Assembly: GCA_026398895.1 (NCBI GenBank)
Contig: JAPLRZ010000028.1
Coordinates: 26,838 to 90,837 of the forward strand
DNA: 64,000 nucleotides
From: Methylococcales bacterium
GTDB lineage: Bacteria; Pseudomonadota; Gammaproteobacteria; Methylococcales; Methylomonadaceae
Direction: 5' to 3'
Shown: positions 23,863 through 34,186 of the stretch, piece by piece
How positions within the stretch are numbered: position 1 is the stretch's first letter
How the letters are laid out: each line of letters starts with the position of its first letter
Position numbers and translations under genes: made by a program
The notes under the pieces: model-generated
Database searches by the model: none
Seen by the model: only the letters and a program-made list of their open reading frames with translations
What the model was told of the DNA's origin: nothing

Positions 23863-24609
23863 ATGGCTGGACATAGTAAATGGGCAAACATCAAACACCG
23901 CAAAGCGGGACAAGATGCCAAACGAGGCAAAGTTTTTACCAAAATGCTACGCGAAATTACGGTTGCGGTAAAAACCAGTGGCGTTGATGTGGGGAGTAAT
24001 CCTGCATTACGCACCGCAATCGATAAAGCATTAGGTGCAAATATGCGCCGTGACACCATCGACAACGCCGTTAAAAAAGCGGCGGGTGCGTTGGAAGGCG
24101 TAAATTACGAAAATATTCGTTACGAAGGTTACGGGCCTGGCGGCACAGCCGTCATTGTCGATTGCTTAACCGACAATCGTAACCGCACCGTCGGTGAAGT
24201 TCGTCATGCGTTTACCAAATCAGGCGGAAACTTAGGCACAGACGGTTCAGTCGCTTATATGTTCAGTAAACTGGGTATACTCAGTTACGCGCCTTCTGTC
24301 GATGAAGACGCACTGATGGAAGCCGCGTTAGAAGCAGGTGCGGAAGACGTAAACACATTTGACGACGGCGCGGTCGATATTATCACCACACCCGAAGATT
24401 ATTTAGCCGTTAAAGACGCGCTGGTTGCCGCTGGTTTTGAACCAGACAATGCCGAAGTCACTATGCAGGCTGCGACAATGGCTGAATTGAATGCCGACGA
24501 TGCCGAAAAAATGTTGCGTTTAATCGACCGATTAGAAGATTTGGATGATGTGCAGAACGTTTATTCCAATGCCGATATTAGTGATGAAATTATGGCAGGC
24601 TTGGAATAG
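23863..24609 (+). CDS. yebC: YebC/PmpR-family regulatory protein (TACO1 family)
   Basis: 248 residues starting [20 protein letters not shown], the family hallmark, and containing [14 protein letters not shown]. Family members act as transcription factors or relieve ribosome pausing at proline runs. AGAGAGAAG precedes the ATG. Normal length, single gene. Confidence 0.95.
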   Translation: MAGHSKWANIKHRKAGQDAKRGKVFTKMLREITVAVKTSGVDVGSNPALRTAIDKALGANMRRDTIDNAVKKAAGALEGVNYENIRYEGYGPGGTAVIVDCLTDNRNRTVGEVRHAFTKSGGNLGTDGSVAYMFSKLGILSYAPSVDEDALMEAALEAGAEDVNTFDDGAVDIITTPEDYLAVKDALVAAGFEPDNAEVTMQAATMAELNADDAEKMLRLIDRLEDLDDVQNVYSNADISDEIMAGLE

Positions 24610-24673
24610 CCGCTTTTGTATGACACTGCGTTATAGTGCGATAATGCACGTCCAATATTTATAGGATTACAGT

Positions 24674-25579
24674 ATGTGGTTTAAAAATCTGAGTATTTTT
24701 CGTTTAACTGAAGCATTTACCTTAACGGCTGAAGAGCTAGAAGAAAAACTGGCGGTGTTAACGTTTCGCCCTTGTGGTTCGCATGAAGATTTTACCTTAG
24801 GCTGGGTATCGCCTATCGGTAAAGCCGCGCCGCTAGTGCATAGTGCCAATGGTTTTATGATGATTTGCACTAAAAAGGAAGAGCGCGTATTACCCGCCTC
24901 TGTACTCAATGAAATGATGCAGGAAAAAATTGAGGAAACCGAAGAGGCAGAAGGGCGTAAGTTATCAAAAAAAGAACGCACTGCCATTAAAGATGAACTG
25001 ATTTTTGAGTTATTACCGCGTGCGTTTACTTTTTCACGCAAGTTGTATGCGTATATTGATGTGAAAGGCGGTTTTTTGGTGGTCGATTCAGGCTCTAGCA
25101 AAAGTGCGGAAGATTTACTCAGTTTACTGCGTAAATGTTTGGGTTCGTTGCCAGCCGTGCCGTTAAATACGGTAGAAAAACCGATTGCAACCATGACAGA
25201 GTGGTTAATCAGCCAACAAACGCCTAAAGATGTGACGGTTGAGGATGAATGTGAGTTACGCGCTCCCGAAGAAGCAGGTGGCGTGATTCGGTGTAAACGC
25301 CATGATTTGTCGTTGCCAGAAATTAAAAACCATCTCGATATTGGCAAGCAGGTGATTAAATTAGCATTGAACTGGGATGATCGTTTGAGTTTTATCCTTG
25401 ATGAAAATTTATCAGTTAAACGCTTGAAATTTTTAGATTTAATTCAAGATCAAGTGACTGAGACCAATACTGACGATGAAGCGGCACGCTTTGATGTAGA
25501 TTTTTCGATTATGTCGTTGGAGTTAGCCAATTTTATTCCACGTTTATTAGACATATTTGGCGGTGAATTAAAAGCGTAA
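24674..25579 (+). CDS. rdgC: Recombination-associated protein RdgC
   Basis: 301 residues starting MWFKNLSIFRLTE, with FRPCGSHEDFTLGWVSP near residue 32. RdgC forms a ring around double-stranded DNA and limits RecA; E. coli RdgC has 303 residues. Single gene with AGGATT upstream of the start. Confidence 0.95.
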   Translation: MWFKNLSIFRLTEAFTLTAEELEEKLAVLTFRPCGSHEDFTLGWVSPIGKAAPLVHSANGFMMICTKKEERVLPASVLNEMMQEKIEETEEAEGRKLSKKERTAIKDELIFELLPRAFTFSRKLYAYIDVKGGFLVVDSGSSKSAEDLLSLLRKCLGSLPAVPLNTVEKPIATMTEWLISQQTPKDVTVEDECELRAPEEAGGVIRCKRHDLSLPEIKNHLDIGKQVIKLALNWDDRLSFILDENLSVKRLKFLDLIQDQVTETNTDDEAARFDVDFSIMSLELANFIPRLLDIFGGELKA

Positions 25580-25676
25580 TGATTGAAATATAGTTGCGCA
25601 GGGATGGGTAGAGGCGATAGCTGAAACCCATCATGTTCCTACATTAATGAGGAGTTTCGTTATCCCTCTACTCATT

Positions 25677-26825
25677 CTACCGCGCTTTTTTTACCGCACG
25701 CTTTTGTTGCCACCGTATAAAACCCGTCACATAAAGTATGGCAGGGATAAAACCGCTGATAAAAATTATCCAACGTCCTGTGAGTCCTGCAACTTCGCCA
25801 CTGTGTAGAGGATGTAGCCAAGTAATAAAAGTATCACCTGCTCCGCTTTGTCTGGCATCTTTGCTTGCCAATATCAGCCCTGTGTACTGCTCTATCCACA
25901 CCATTGTTTTAGGAAATCGCTGACTGGGTTCGCCTGTTTGATATAGCATAATGCGATAACTACCCGTTGCATTATTGGGCGTTTCTATCCATCGCAGTTG
26001 TGCTTGCGGGTGGTATTGCAAGGCGATATTAACCGCTTTGTCAACGCTGATACGCGGGGTTTGTTGCGGGTTAGATACCACTTTGGGCATTTGATACAGC
26101 GACGAAATTTGGTTAATCAGCGGGTTAAAGGTATCGGGTAATTCTAAAATAATACCCGTTATTACCAGCAACAATAACAAGGCTAAGCCATAAATACCAT
26201 TGAGTTTATGCACATCAAAAATTAACCGCGCAGTGCTACTGTGCCGCTTGAATGTTAAAGCAGTACGCCATTTGTTAGGTGCGGGTAACCATAAATAGAT
26301 GCCTGTGAGTAACAAAATTAGCAACACGCCGCCGATGATACTCATGATGAGTTTGCCTGTTTTGTCCCATAACAAGCTGTAATGCAAATCATACAACCAT
26401 GTCATGAGCGTTTGCCCCCAAAACCGACTGCTCACCACCTCGGCAGTATAAGGATTGAGCCACACCATATAAGGCGCGAAATGCAAGTGTTGAGTTTCTT
26501 GGGGTTTGTAATACCGCGCGACTGCCATCGCCTGTTCATGACGTGGCAGTTCAATCCGCCACGCCGCTGTGCGTTCAGGATGGGCTTGATTTAAGGCGTG
26601 CAACCATGTTTCATAAGGCTGTTTAGGCTGTTGTGCGGCATCAGCAGAAATTTGTAAGGTGGGATTTAAGACTTCATCTATTTCAACATAAAACACCAAC
26701 AGACTGCCTGTCAGACCAACCAATACGAACACCAGTCCAACGGTTAATCCTAGGTATAGATGACAATTAAGCCAAACGCGCCGCCATTGATGACGGCGCG
26801 AGTTTTGTGTGTTTGTGTTGAGCAT
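25677..26825 (-). CDS. PepSY-associated TM (iron-uptake) protein
   Basis: 382 residues. It begins with a basic stretch and a membrane segment (HLYLGLTVGLVFVLVGLTGS), has periplasmic PepSY regions and three further hydrophobic segments, and ends with basic KKRAVKKAR. Such proteins often accompany TonB-dependent siderophore receptors and may act as ferric reductases; a receptor gene ends 98 bases upstream on the same strand. No Fur box is obvious. Confidence 0.88.
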   Translation of the reverse strand: MLNTNTQNSRRHQWRRVWLNCHLYLGLTVGLVFVLVGLTGSLLVFYVEIDEVLNPTLQISADAAQQPKQPYETWLHALNQAHPERTAAWRIELPRHEQAMAVARYYKPQETQHLHFAPYMVWLNPYTAEVVSSRFWGQTLMTWLYDLHYSLLWDKTGKLIMSIIGGVLLILLLTGIYLWLPAPNKWRTALTFKRHSSTARLIFDVHKLNGIYGLALLLLLVITGIILELPDTFNPLINQISSLYQMPKVVSNPQQTPRISVDKAVNIALQYHPQAQLRWIETPNNATGSYRIMLYQTGEPSQRFPKTMVWIEQYTGLILASKDARQSGAGDTFITWLHPLHSGEVAGLTGRWIIFISGFIPAILYVTGFIRWQQKRAVKKAR

Positions 26826-26830
26826 TTATG

Positions 26831-26849
26831 GGTAATGGGGCAAATTTAT
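26831..26849. repeat. Solo terminal repeat of family A
   Basis: GGTAATGGGGCAAATTTAT resembles the left end of the 62162-62319 element. No matching right end is present within 200 bases. It lies just upstream of the PepSY gene start. Confidence 0.4.
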
Positions 26850-26854
26850 CATTA

Positions 26855-26910
26855 GGAGTCCAAAACAAGTTTTGGACGTGTTTTAAAGTCCAAGTCCTGC
26901 CTTGGACTCC
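26855..26910. repeat. GGAGT-two-hairpin element (family B), copy 3
   Basis: A 56-bp unit from GGAGT to ACTCC with hairpins CCAAAAC-AA-GTTTTGG and GTCCAAG-TCCTGC-CTTGGAC. The hairpin bases differ from those at 16682, but the layout and length are the same. Confidence 0.8.
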
Positions 26911-26923
26911 AAACGCTATCCGT

Positions 26924-29005
26924 TTATTTTAAATCGTAGTTGACACTAATCGCGCCATAAACTGCTCTGCCATCACCTGGTGAATGCAAGGTTTGCGTGC
27001 CGTCATCCCAGACATATTCCCAGTAGGTGTTAGTCAGGTTTTTGACTTGCAATTGTAATTCGACCATTTTATTAACCTTGTAACCTAGGTCTAAATTCAA
27101 CAACGCGTATTCGCCGACTTTTTTGCGTTTATTGGCTTCATCTGGATAATACGCACCTTGCCCTGTTGTCCATAACGATGATTTAAGTTCTTTGGTGATT
27201 TGATAATCTATCCCTGCTGAAAACAGATAATTGGGCGTGTGGTCAATGGTATTACCTTTGAATTGTGGTGTGGTAGGTGATGGCGTTTTGATAATAGCTT
27301 CTTGCAGTGAAAACGTTGTCCAAACGCTTAACGGATCAATCGGTGAAACTTTTAATTCTATATCTACACCTTGTCTATCAGTCGCGCCGATATTGGTGGA
27401 ATCGCCATTAGGACTGTTTAATTGTCTGCGCCATTCATTAGTTGCCGATTGCTGCCAGTAAGCGACCCGCCCCTCTGCCCATTTTACAGGTTGAACTTTA
27501 ATCCCTACTTCCCAGCCATCGTTAATCGACGGAGCTAAGTCTGTTGCAGTCGCGGTCGTCTTATAAGAAGCTGCGCCTGTCGCCACTTGGAATGTTCTAC
27601 CCCAGTTACCGTATAAGCTATAACCTTCAATCGGGGTAATCACTGCGCCGATTTTAGGTTGCCAGATATTGCCGTAATCATTGATTTCCGCCAGTTTGCC
27701 ATTGGCACGGTTAGCAAAATTCCCTTGAATACTGTCAACACGAAACCCTGGAGTCACTCTTAACCATTTAAACGGTTGTATCATCGCCTGCATATAGCCG
27801 CCATAATCGACAAAATCAAATGCTTGGGCGCGGGTTTGTGAGGTGCGGGTACGATTTTTGGTAAGATAACGATAACTTTGATTATCCTGATATTGAATGT
27901 CAAAACCCGATTCCAGCGAAAAATCATTCAACCAAGAAATGTCTGGGTGATAGGTCAAAGAAGTTATTCCGCCATATTGCAACTCGCGTGTCAGACGTTC
28001 TTGTTGTGCAAACGCAGCACTAAATGTCACCCAGCGTTTATCCTCAAACGAGTTGCCATAGACTTTGGTTGACCAAAATAAATCATCAGTGATATTCACA
28101 TCCAAATGCCCGCTTAATTGCCCTGTTTGGCGTTTATCACCATCGGTTGCGTTATGCGGCATGGATTGCAATTTATTCGTGCGTGTTTGGGCTTCTGTCA
28201 GATAACCTGGTTCATCGGCAAGCGCGTCACTCCAACGGGCAATAACACCGACTTTATACTTGCCACTCTCTGGCGTATAAAACCATTTACCCGAAAAACT
28301 TTTTTTATCAGAATCGGCATGATCCCGATAGCCATCGGTGCTGATGTAGTTAATGCTATAGTTTTGGGAAAAACCACCTGTTTCATAACCCACACCCGAT
28401 TGAATTTGCGGCGTATTAAAACCACCGTAACTGACACGCGCTTTCGCATAATTGCCACCCTGATAAGTGTTAATCGTGGCATCACCTGCAATCGCGTGTA
28501 AGCCATAACGCGGATCGTTTGTACCACGCACTACTTCAATAGATTCTATGTCCATTGGAAAAATCGCATCAATAAACGGCATATTGCCATCATTGGTATT
28601 ACTGGGAATACCATCAATCAGTAATTTCACCCCATTAATATTGCCTTCGCCATTGAACGCCCGAAAAGAAAATTTGCCTGTGGTTGTGCCTTGATTAAAT
28701 TGGGTAATCTGTACACCTGGCATACGATGAAGTAAATCATAACTGGTCAGCACGTTTTGATTTTCGATTTTGTCGGCATTCATAATATCGACCGAACTTA
28801 AAATATCGCGACTTTGTAATTTGCCAGAAGGCGTGCGGGTGTCGGTAACTTCCATTGTACCTAGCTCAAAAACTGAATTATCTTGTTGAACAGGTTTGTT
28901 TTTATCGGCGGCTTGTGCAGATATTGACAGTACACCGCCTGTCATCAACATGGTAATCGCCATAGATAAGTTATTTTTTTGATAGGGCTTATTTTTCAAA
29001 GGCAT
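26924..29005 (-). CDS. TonB-dependent outer-membrane receptor
   Basis: 693 residues from the ATG at 29005 (GGAG seven bases upstream). A signal peptide (to about ISAQAA) is followed by a plug domain (SSVDIMNADKIENQNVLTSY, then DLLHRMPGVQITQF and VEVRGTNDPRYG-like IEVVRGTNDPRYG) and a 22-strand barrel ending SVNYDLK. The final residues resemble a typical barrel terminus. With the downstream PepSY protein it probably imports a ferric siderophore; the ligand cannot be read from the sequence. The upstream region to 29358 shows no recognisable riboswitch or Fur box, only an AT-rich TTATATAA dyad near 29100. Confidence 0.93.
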   Translation of the reverse strand: MPLKNKPYQKNNLSMAITMLMTGGVLSISAQAADKNKPVQQDNSVFELGTMEVTDTRTPSGKLQSRDILSSVDIMNADKIENQNVLTSYDLLHRMPGVQITQFNQGTTTGKFSFRAFNGEGNINGVKLLIDGIPSNTNDGNMPFIDAIFPMDIESIEVVRGTNDPRYGLHAIAGDATINTYQGGNYAKARVSYGGFNTPQIQSGVGYETGGFSQNYSINYISTDGYRDHADSDKKSFSGKWFYTPESGKYKVGVIARWSDALADEPGYLTEAQTRTNKLQSMPHNATDGDKRQTGQLSGHLDVNITDDLFWSTKVYGNSFEDKRWVTFSAAFAQQERLTRELQYGGITSLTYHPDISWLNDFSLESGFDIQYQDNQSYRYLTKNRTRTSQTRAQAFDFVDYGGYMQAMIQPFKWLRVTPGFRVDSIQGNFANRANGKLAEINDYGNIWQPKIGAVITPIEGYSLYGNWGRTFQVATGAASYKTTATATDLAPSINDGWEVGIKVQPVKWAEGRVAYWQQSATNEWRRQLNSPNGDSTNIGATDRQGVDIELKVSPIDPLSVWTTFSLQEAIIKTPSPTTPQFKGNTIDHTPNYLFSAGIDYQITKELKSSLWTTGQGAYYPDEANKRKKVGEYALLNLDLGYKVNKMVELQLQVKNLTNTYWEYVWDDGTQTLHSPGDGRAVYGAISVNYDLK

Positions 29006-29356
29006 GAACACACTCCATTATTTTAAGGATAAAGGATGGTTTAAAGCAAAAAAAGTGCCAAAAATAAAAACCTTAGCAATCATTAAGTTATATTTTCTTA
29101 TATAAAAACTGTGTTATATAACGTCTTATTTAAAATAAAAATGAGTGATTTCACGAAACAGTGGTGTCATGTCAGTCAGAGCAAGTAGATAGACAGTTGG
29201 ATAGAGCGACAAAAACAACAGATAACCTAACTAAAAGCATATAGGTTAATTGCTCAATTGGGTTGATTAACGAAGTGTAACAATAGTTTAAAGCTGCGTA
29301 GAATATTGGCTAAGATGTACCTTGAATGCCTTTGGTTTTTACGGATAACTTACAAG

Positions 29357-29391
29357 CATAAAAAAAGCCCAGTGACGAATCACTGGGCTTT
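29357..29391 (-). terminator. Intrinsic terminator of the Lpp-like gene
   Basis: Ten-base perfect arms, AGCCCAGTGA / TCACTGGGCT, with a CGAA loop. On the minus strand they are followed by a run of T, as expected for the lipoprotein gene that ends at 29419. Confidence 0.88.
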
Positions 29392-29418
29392 CTAATGTTC
29401 TAAAACGGTAATGAAAAA

Positions 29419-29697
29419 TTATTTTTTCATGCCGTGTGAGAACAATTTGTCTAATTTGCTGTTAGTGTCCATAGCAGCTTGCTCAGCACGGTTAGCAGCA
29501 GCTTCAGCAGAAGCAGCTGTTGCAGCAGCTTGATCAGCAGCTGATTTTGCGCTAGCAGCGTCAGATGATGCTTGTGCAACTGAAGTAGCTAAACCGTCAA
29601 CACGCGCACTCAAAGCATCTAAGTCACCTTGTGACGCACAACCAACAACCAAGCTAGCAACCAGTGCAACCATAGATAATTTTACGATTTTTTTCAT
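29419..29697 (-). CDS. Lpp-like (Braun-type) small lipoprotein
   Basis: 92 residues. A signal peptide ends in the lipobox VVGCAS (Cys20). The mature part is a heptad-like Ala-rich helix (SSDAASAKSAADQAAATAAS and more) and ends HGMKK. E. coli Lpp (78 aa) also ends in Lys, the residue bound covalently to peptidoglycan. The gene has a strong terminator and is next to an L,D-transpeptidase gene. It is probably an abundant outer-membrane anchor; Pseudomonas OprI is a similar case. Confidence 0.8.
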   Translation of the reverse strand: MKKIVKLSMVALVASLVVGCASQGDLDALSARVDGLATSVAQASSDAASAKSAADQAAATAASAEAAANRAEQAAMDTNSKLDKLFSHGMKK

Positions 29698-29784
29698 TTC
29701 TATTTACCTTATATTTTGAGAGTTAAGTTATATTGAGCATAAAACTAGGACTAATTTTACCACTTTACGCGAAATTTTCCAGCT

Positions 29785-30495
29785 TTATTTTATTTTTACC
29801 ACTGTTCCCGTATCCAACCATTGGCTTAAGTGATCGATTTGAGCGTTCGTCAATGCGATACACCCATGCGTCCAGTCAAATATTTCATGAATCTTCTCGT
29901 CCCCCGCGCCTAGCCCATGAATGCCTATTTGTCCTCCTAATGGCGTGTCTTGCGGGGGTATTTGGTTAAATTGTTCCGCTGCCGCAATACTGTAATAGTC
30001 AGACTGACTAATAATACCGCGTTTTAATGCAATTTCAGCGTCTTGCTTGGAAGGATAGGTTAAGCCGTAAAATTTACGAAAATTACTTTTTTCACCCACC
30101 CAGCCAATTCTATAATTGCCATAAGGGGTAATATCATCACCTCGATGATTTTTTAATCCTGCACCTTTTCGACCAATGGCAATGCCACTCAGCGTTTCGA
30201 GCGTTAGCTCACCTTTTTTTACTTCAATTTTGTGTGCTTTGGTATCCACTAATAACCAAATACTACTATCTATATTCGCTGGAACACGGCTGACTGCACT
30301 CGTTGGAATAGAACTGACCACATTCGCAGGAACACGGCTAACTGCACGCGCTGGAACAGAGCTGACTATATTCGCTGGAACACGGCTGACTGCATTCGCT
30401 GGAATGGAACCGAATATATTCACTGGAACAGGATTATCTGCATTGACTGCAAAAGAGAAAAAACCACAATACAATAATATACAAGTTCGTAACAT
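29785..30495 (-). CDS. YkuD L,D-transpeptidase with repeated linker
   Basis: 236 residues. Signal peptide (about 1-19, ending VNA). Residues 29-77 are six 8-residue repeats of the type RVPANxVS, encoded by 24-base tandem DNA repeats. The YkuD catalytic domain follows, with His193 (IGIHGLGAG) and nucleophile Cys212 (DWTHGCIALTN). It is on the same strand just upstream of the Lpp-like gene, so it may be the enzyme that attaches that lipoprotein to peptidoglycan, or it may make 3-3 cross-links. The repeat linker is unusual and probably varies in length between strains. Confidence 0.88.
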   Translation of the reverse strand: MLRTCILLYCGFFSFAVNADNPVPVNIFGSIPANAVSRVPANIVSSVPARAVSRVPANVVSSIPTSAVSRVPANIDSSIWLLVDTKAHKIEVKKGELTLETLSGIAIGRKGAGLKNHRGDDITPYGNYRIGWVGEKSNFRKFYGLTYPSKQDAEIALKRGIISQSDYYSIAAAEQFNQIPPQDTPLGGQIGIHGLGAGDEKIHEIFDWTHGCIALTNAQIDHLSQWLDTGTVVKIK

Positions 30496-30565
30496 AATTA
30501 AAATCTACACTGAAAAAGAGTTTTGGTGTACTTTATTCCACCACTAACGTTAATTGTCGCATTAA

Positions 30566-32209
<1,644 letters not shown>

Positions 32210-32251
32210 TTGTGGCTTGATTGAGATCAAAACCCAGTCCGTAGTCTGTAG

Positions 32252-32276
32252 GTTGGGGTGAGGTACGAACCCCAAC
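32252..32276. repeat. GTTGGGGT hairpin
   Basis: GTTGGGGT...ACCCCAAC arms around a loop, followed by another GTTGGGGTTCG block near 32300. Similar GTTGGGGT / TACCTCATCC sequence is at 40315-40350. It is a scattered repeat that may act as a terminator for pgm. Confidence 0.45.
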
Positions 32277-32326
32277 ATTTATACATAGTCGCTTGTTTTT
32301 GTTGGGGTTCGCTTAAGGCTTACCGC

Positions 32327-32656
32327 TTATCTGCCCATACCAGGATAACCGAAATTTTCATGGGGGATACCGCTCAGATTGGCACCGCTCAGATTGGCTT
32401 TCAGGTTGGCATAGCTCAGGTTGGCATAGCTCAGGTTGGCATTGCTCAGGTTGGCACCCAACAGGTAGGCCTCGCTCAGGTTGGCATCGCTCAGGTTGGC
32501 AAACCTCAGATTGGCACCGCTCAGGTTGGCATCGTTCAGCTCGGCACGGCTCAGATTGGCACCGCTCAGGTCAACTATTTCTGAGCTTTGTTCTCTCCAG
32601 CTATTCCATTCATCAATACTGCGTTTTAGTAAAGCAAGTTGTTCGGCGTTTGCCAT
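32327..32656 (-). CDS. Pentapeptide-repeat protein
   Basis: 109 residues. After a helical N-terminus ([20 protein letters not shown]) there are about a dozen A(N/D)LSx repeats, encoded by 15-base tandem DNA repeats. One repeat has lost a codon (ANLK-ANLSG), which breaks the register. The C-terminus ([13 protein letters not shown]) does not look like a normal end and may come from adjoining repeat DNA. Pentapeptide proteins form a square beta helix; no function can be inferred. Confidence 0.75.
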   Translation of the reverse strand: MANAEQLALLKRSIDEWNSWREQSSEIVDLSGANLSRAELNDANLSGANLRFANLSDANLSEAYLLGANLSNANLSYANLSYANLKANLSGANLSGIPHENFGYPGMGR

Positions 32657-32708
32657 TATGTGACTCCTAATAGGATTGGGTGAAATGCGGATTATACCCG
32701 ACAGCCTT

Positions 32709-32824
32709 GTAGGTCGGAATAAGCCTTATTGAGCGGGAGCGAAATAAAGCGTTTCCGACAAACTTATATGATGTCGGAAACGCCCGTCCTGCGCTACCGC
32801 TTGGACGGTCTTATTCCGACCTAC
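32709..32824. repeat. GTAGGTCGGAATAAG element (family E), copy 1
   Basis: A 116-bp unit with 13-base inverted ends (GTAGGTCGGAATA / TATTCCGACCTAC) and inner inverted blocks GTTTCCGACAAAC and GTCGGAAACGCCC. A second copy is at 37619-37733. GTAGGTCGGAATAAG elements are widespread scattered repeats in gammaproteobacteria. Confidence 0.85.
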
Positions 32825-32839
32825 ACATCTTATTTTTAT

Positions 32840-32904
32840 CCACGAAAAGCACGAAAAAAGCAAAAATTTCATGCGGTTTTTCGTGCTTTTTGTGTCTTTC
32901 GTGG
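32840..32904. repeat. CCACGAAAAGCACG inverted repeat
   Basis: A 65-bp palindrome with ends CCACGAAA / TTTCGTGG and inner AAAAAGCACGAAAAA-type blocks. CCACGAAAGACACGAAAA repeats are seen in many bacterial genomes. It adjoins family E copy 1. Confidence 0.65.
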
Positions 32905-32918
32905 ACAATGCTTTTCAA

Positions 32919-33081
32919 TTAACCAAGCTCTACATGGTGCGCAATATCATGTAACGTACAAATCAACAACACCCCCGCCGTAATCAAGGCAATTTGTCCT
33001 AATGATGCTTTCATATCAGTTTTTTTATGCAGGGACGGAATTAAATAGGCAACGGCAATATAAATAAAACTAAACGCGGCA
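32919..33081 (-). pseudogene. C-terminal fragment of a second ZIP transporter
   Basis: 53 codons in one open frame ending TAA, closely matching the end of the ZIP gene at 23530-23691 (FIYIAVA-LIPSLHKKTD, then QIALITAGVLLICTLHDIAH). Several synonymous and amino-acid differences show it is an old duplicate. The other 80 percent of the gene is gone, replaced by repeats and unrelated sequence. Confidence 0.85.
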
Positions 33082-33085
33082 CTGA

Positions 33086-33229
33086 ATATCCTTGCCAGAG
33101 TACAACGACAAGGACATTAACAGGGTCACGCCTTACCAAAAAGTAAAGCAAATCCTGTTAAAACGTACTGCGTGTTTCACTGAAAAAATGAAACTCGGTG
33201 GCGGAGTACCCATCGAAGGTTTAGCGTAG
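33086..33229 (+). other. Unrecognised gene fragment
   Basis: A frame of about 47 codons following a stop reads ISLPEYNDKDINRVTPYQK, then KQILLKRTACFTEKM, ending GGGVPIEGLA. It has no start of its own beyond a TTG at 33092 and I do not recognise it. It is probably debris of a lost gene at the edge of the ZIP fragment. The remaining bases to 33281 show nothing. Confidence 0.2.
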
Positions 33230-33281
33230 TTGTTTTACGCGAACCGTAAAAATAGGCGATTGGTGGTGTGTGTCTCAAATA

Positions 33282-33911
33282 CTACCATTTATTGTTACTC
33301 AGCAGTGTATTGATAACTTGACTCATGAAGGCGGCAAGTTCTGGAGTGCTGATGGTTATACCTAAATCCGCTAATTGAGTGACTTGTAGGTTTTTATAGC
33401 CACAGGGATTAATATAATTGAATGGCGTTAAATCCATGTTGTTGTTAAAACTTAAGCCGTGATAACTGCATGAGTTTTTGATACGAATACCAATTGAACC
33501 AATTTTTTTACCCTGCACATAAACACCTGGTGCGTCGGCCTTGGCAATGGCTACGATACCGTAATGAGTTAGGGTATCTATCATGGTTTGTTCTAATAAA
33601 CTGACTAATTCGCGGATGTTGATATTGAGGCGTTTAATATCTAGCAAAGTGTAAATAATCACTTGTCCGTGTCCGTGGTAAGTGACTTGTCCGCCTCGGT
33701 CAGATTGAATAACAGGAATATCGCCTGTATTGAGTAAGTGTTCACGCTTGCCGTTTAATCCTAGGGTATAAACGGCTGGATGTTCGACTATCCACAATTC
33801 ATCGGGCGTGTCGGCAGTGCGTTGTAGGGTGAAGTCTTGCATAGCTTGCCAGACGGTTGTGTAGTCTTGCAAGCCTAGGTCATGAGTGATAATGTCGCGT
33901 AAAGTACGCAT
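33282..33911 (-). CDS. lipB: Lipoyl(octanoyl) transferase LipB
   Basis: 209 residues. [12 protein letters not shown] (72-83), Lys136 in KKIGSIGIR and the catalytic Cys170 in NPCGY match LipB, which moves octanoate from acyl carrier protein to lipoate-dependent enzymes. It is the last gene of the dacC-dat-ybeD-lipB series. The ATG lies within a GTAGGGTACGCAATGCGTAC palindrome, so a repeat supplies or overlaps the start. Confidence 0.95.
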   Translation of the reverse strand: MRTLRDIITHDLGLQDYTTVWQAMQDFTLQRTADTPDELWIVEHPAVYTLGLNGKREHLLNTGDIPVIQSDRGGQVTYHGHGQVIIYTLLDIKRLNINIRELVSLLEQTMIDTLTHYGIVAIAKADAPGVYVQGKKIGSIGIRIKNSCSYHGLSFNNNMDLTPFNYINPCGYKNLQVTQLADLGITISTPELAAFMSQVINTLLSNNKW

Positions 33912-33923
33912 TGCGTACCCTAC
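33899..33923. repeat. GTAGGGT-type palindrome over the lipB start
   Basis: On the plus strand GTAAAGTACGCATTGCGTAC followed by CCTAC: a palindrome with centre at GCATTGC that covers the lipB start codon (33909-33911) and its ribosome-binding region. Related to 19129 and 39821. Confidence 0.55.
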
Positions 33924-34186
33924 AATGACATTAAAACGTGGGGATGATCGGTTAAATCTTGATAAATGGCATCGAGCTGTTTTTTGCTAGTGGCTTCGAT
34001 AATGACAGTCACGGAAATAAAATTGCCGTCTTTGCTATGACGAGTTTTTATCGCGGCTTCGTCAACTTCTAGCACATGGCGACGCACAATTTCTGTCACC
34101 ACCACAGGCAATTCAACGTCTGCTTTGCCCATTGCTTTAATGGGAAATTCACAAGGGAATTCAAAAAGGGTTTCTTCTTCACTCAT
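33920..34186 (-). CDS. ybeD: DUF493 protein YbeD
   Basis: 88 residues from the ATG at 34186, which overlaps the dat stop (ATGA). Starts [20 protein letters not shown], matching YbeD/DUF493, an ACT-like fold protein found beside lipB. A start at 34234 would lie inside dat. Function not established. Confidence 0.92.
   Translation of the reverse strand: MSEEETLFEFPCEFPIKAMGKADVELPVVVTEIVRRHVLEVDEAAIKTRHSKDGNFISVTVIIEATSKKQLDAIYQDLTDHPHVLMSL

Noticed and set aside
29012..29358. Cobalamin riboswitch or Fur box upstream of the TonB receptor
   Set aside because: No B12-box-like or GATAATGAT-type sequence was found; only AT-rich dyads are present.
32380..32570. 15-base repeats (GCTCAGGTTGGCA) that look like a short tandem array
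   Set aside because: They encode pentapeptide repeats on the minus strand and are explained by that gene.
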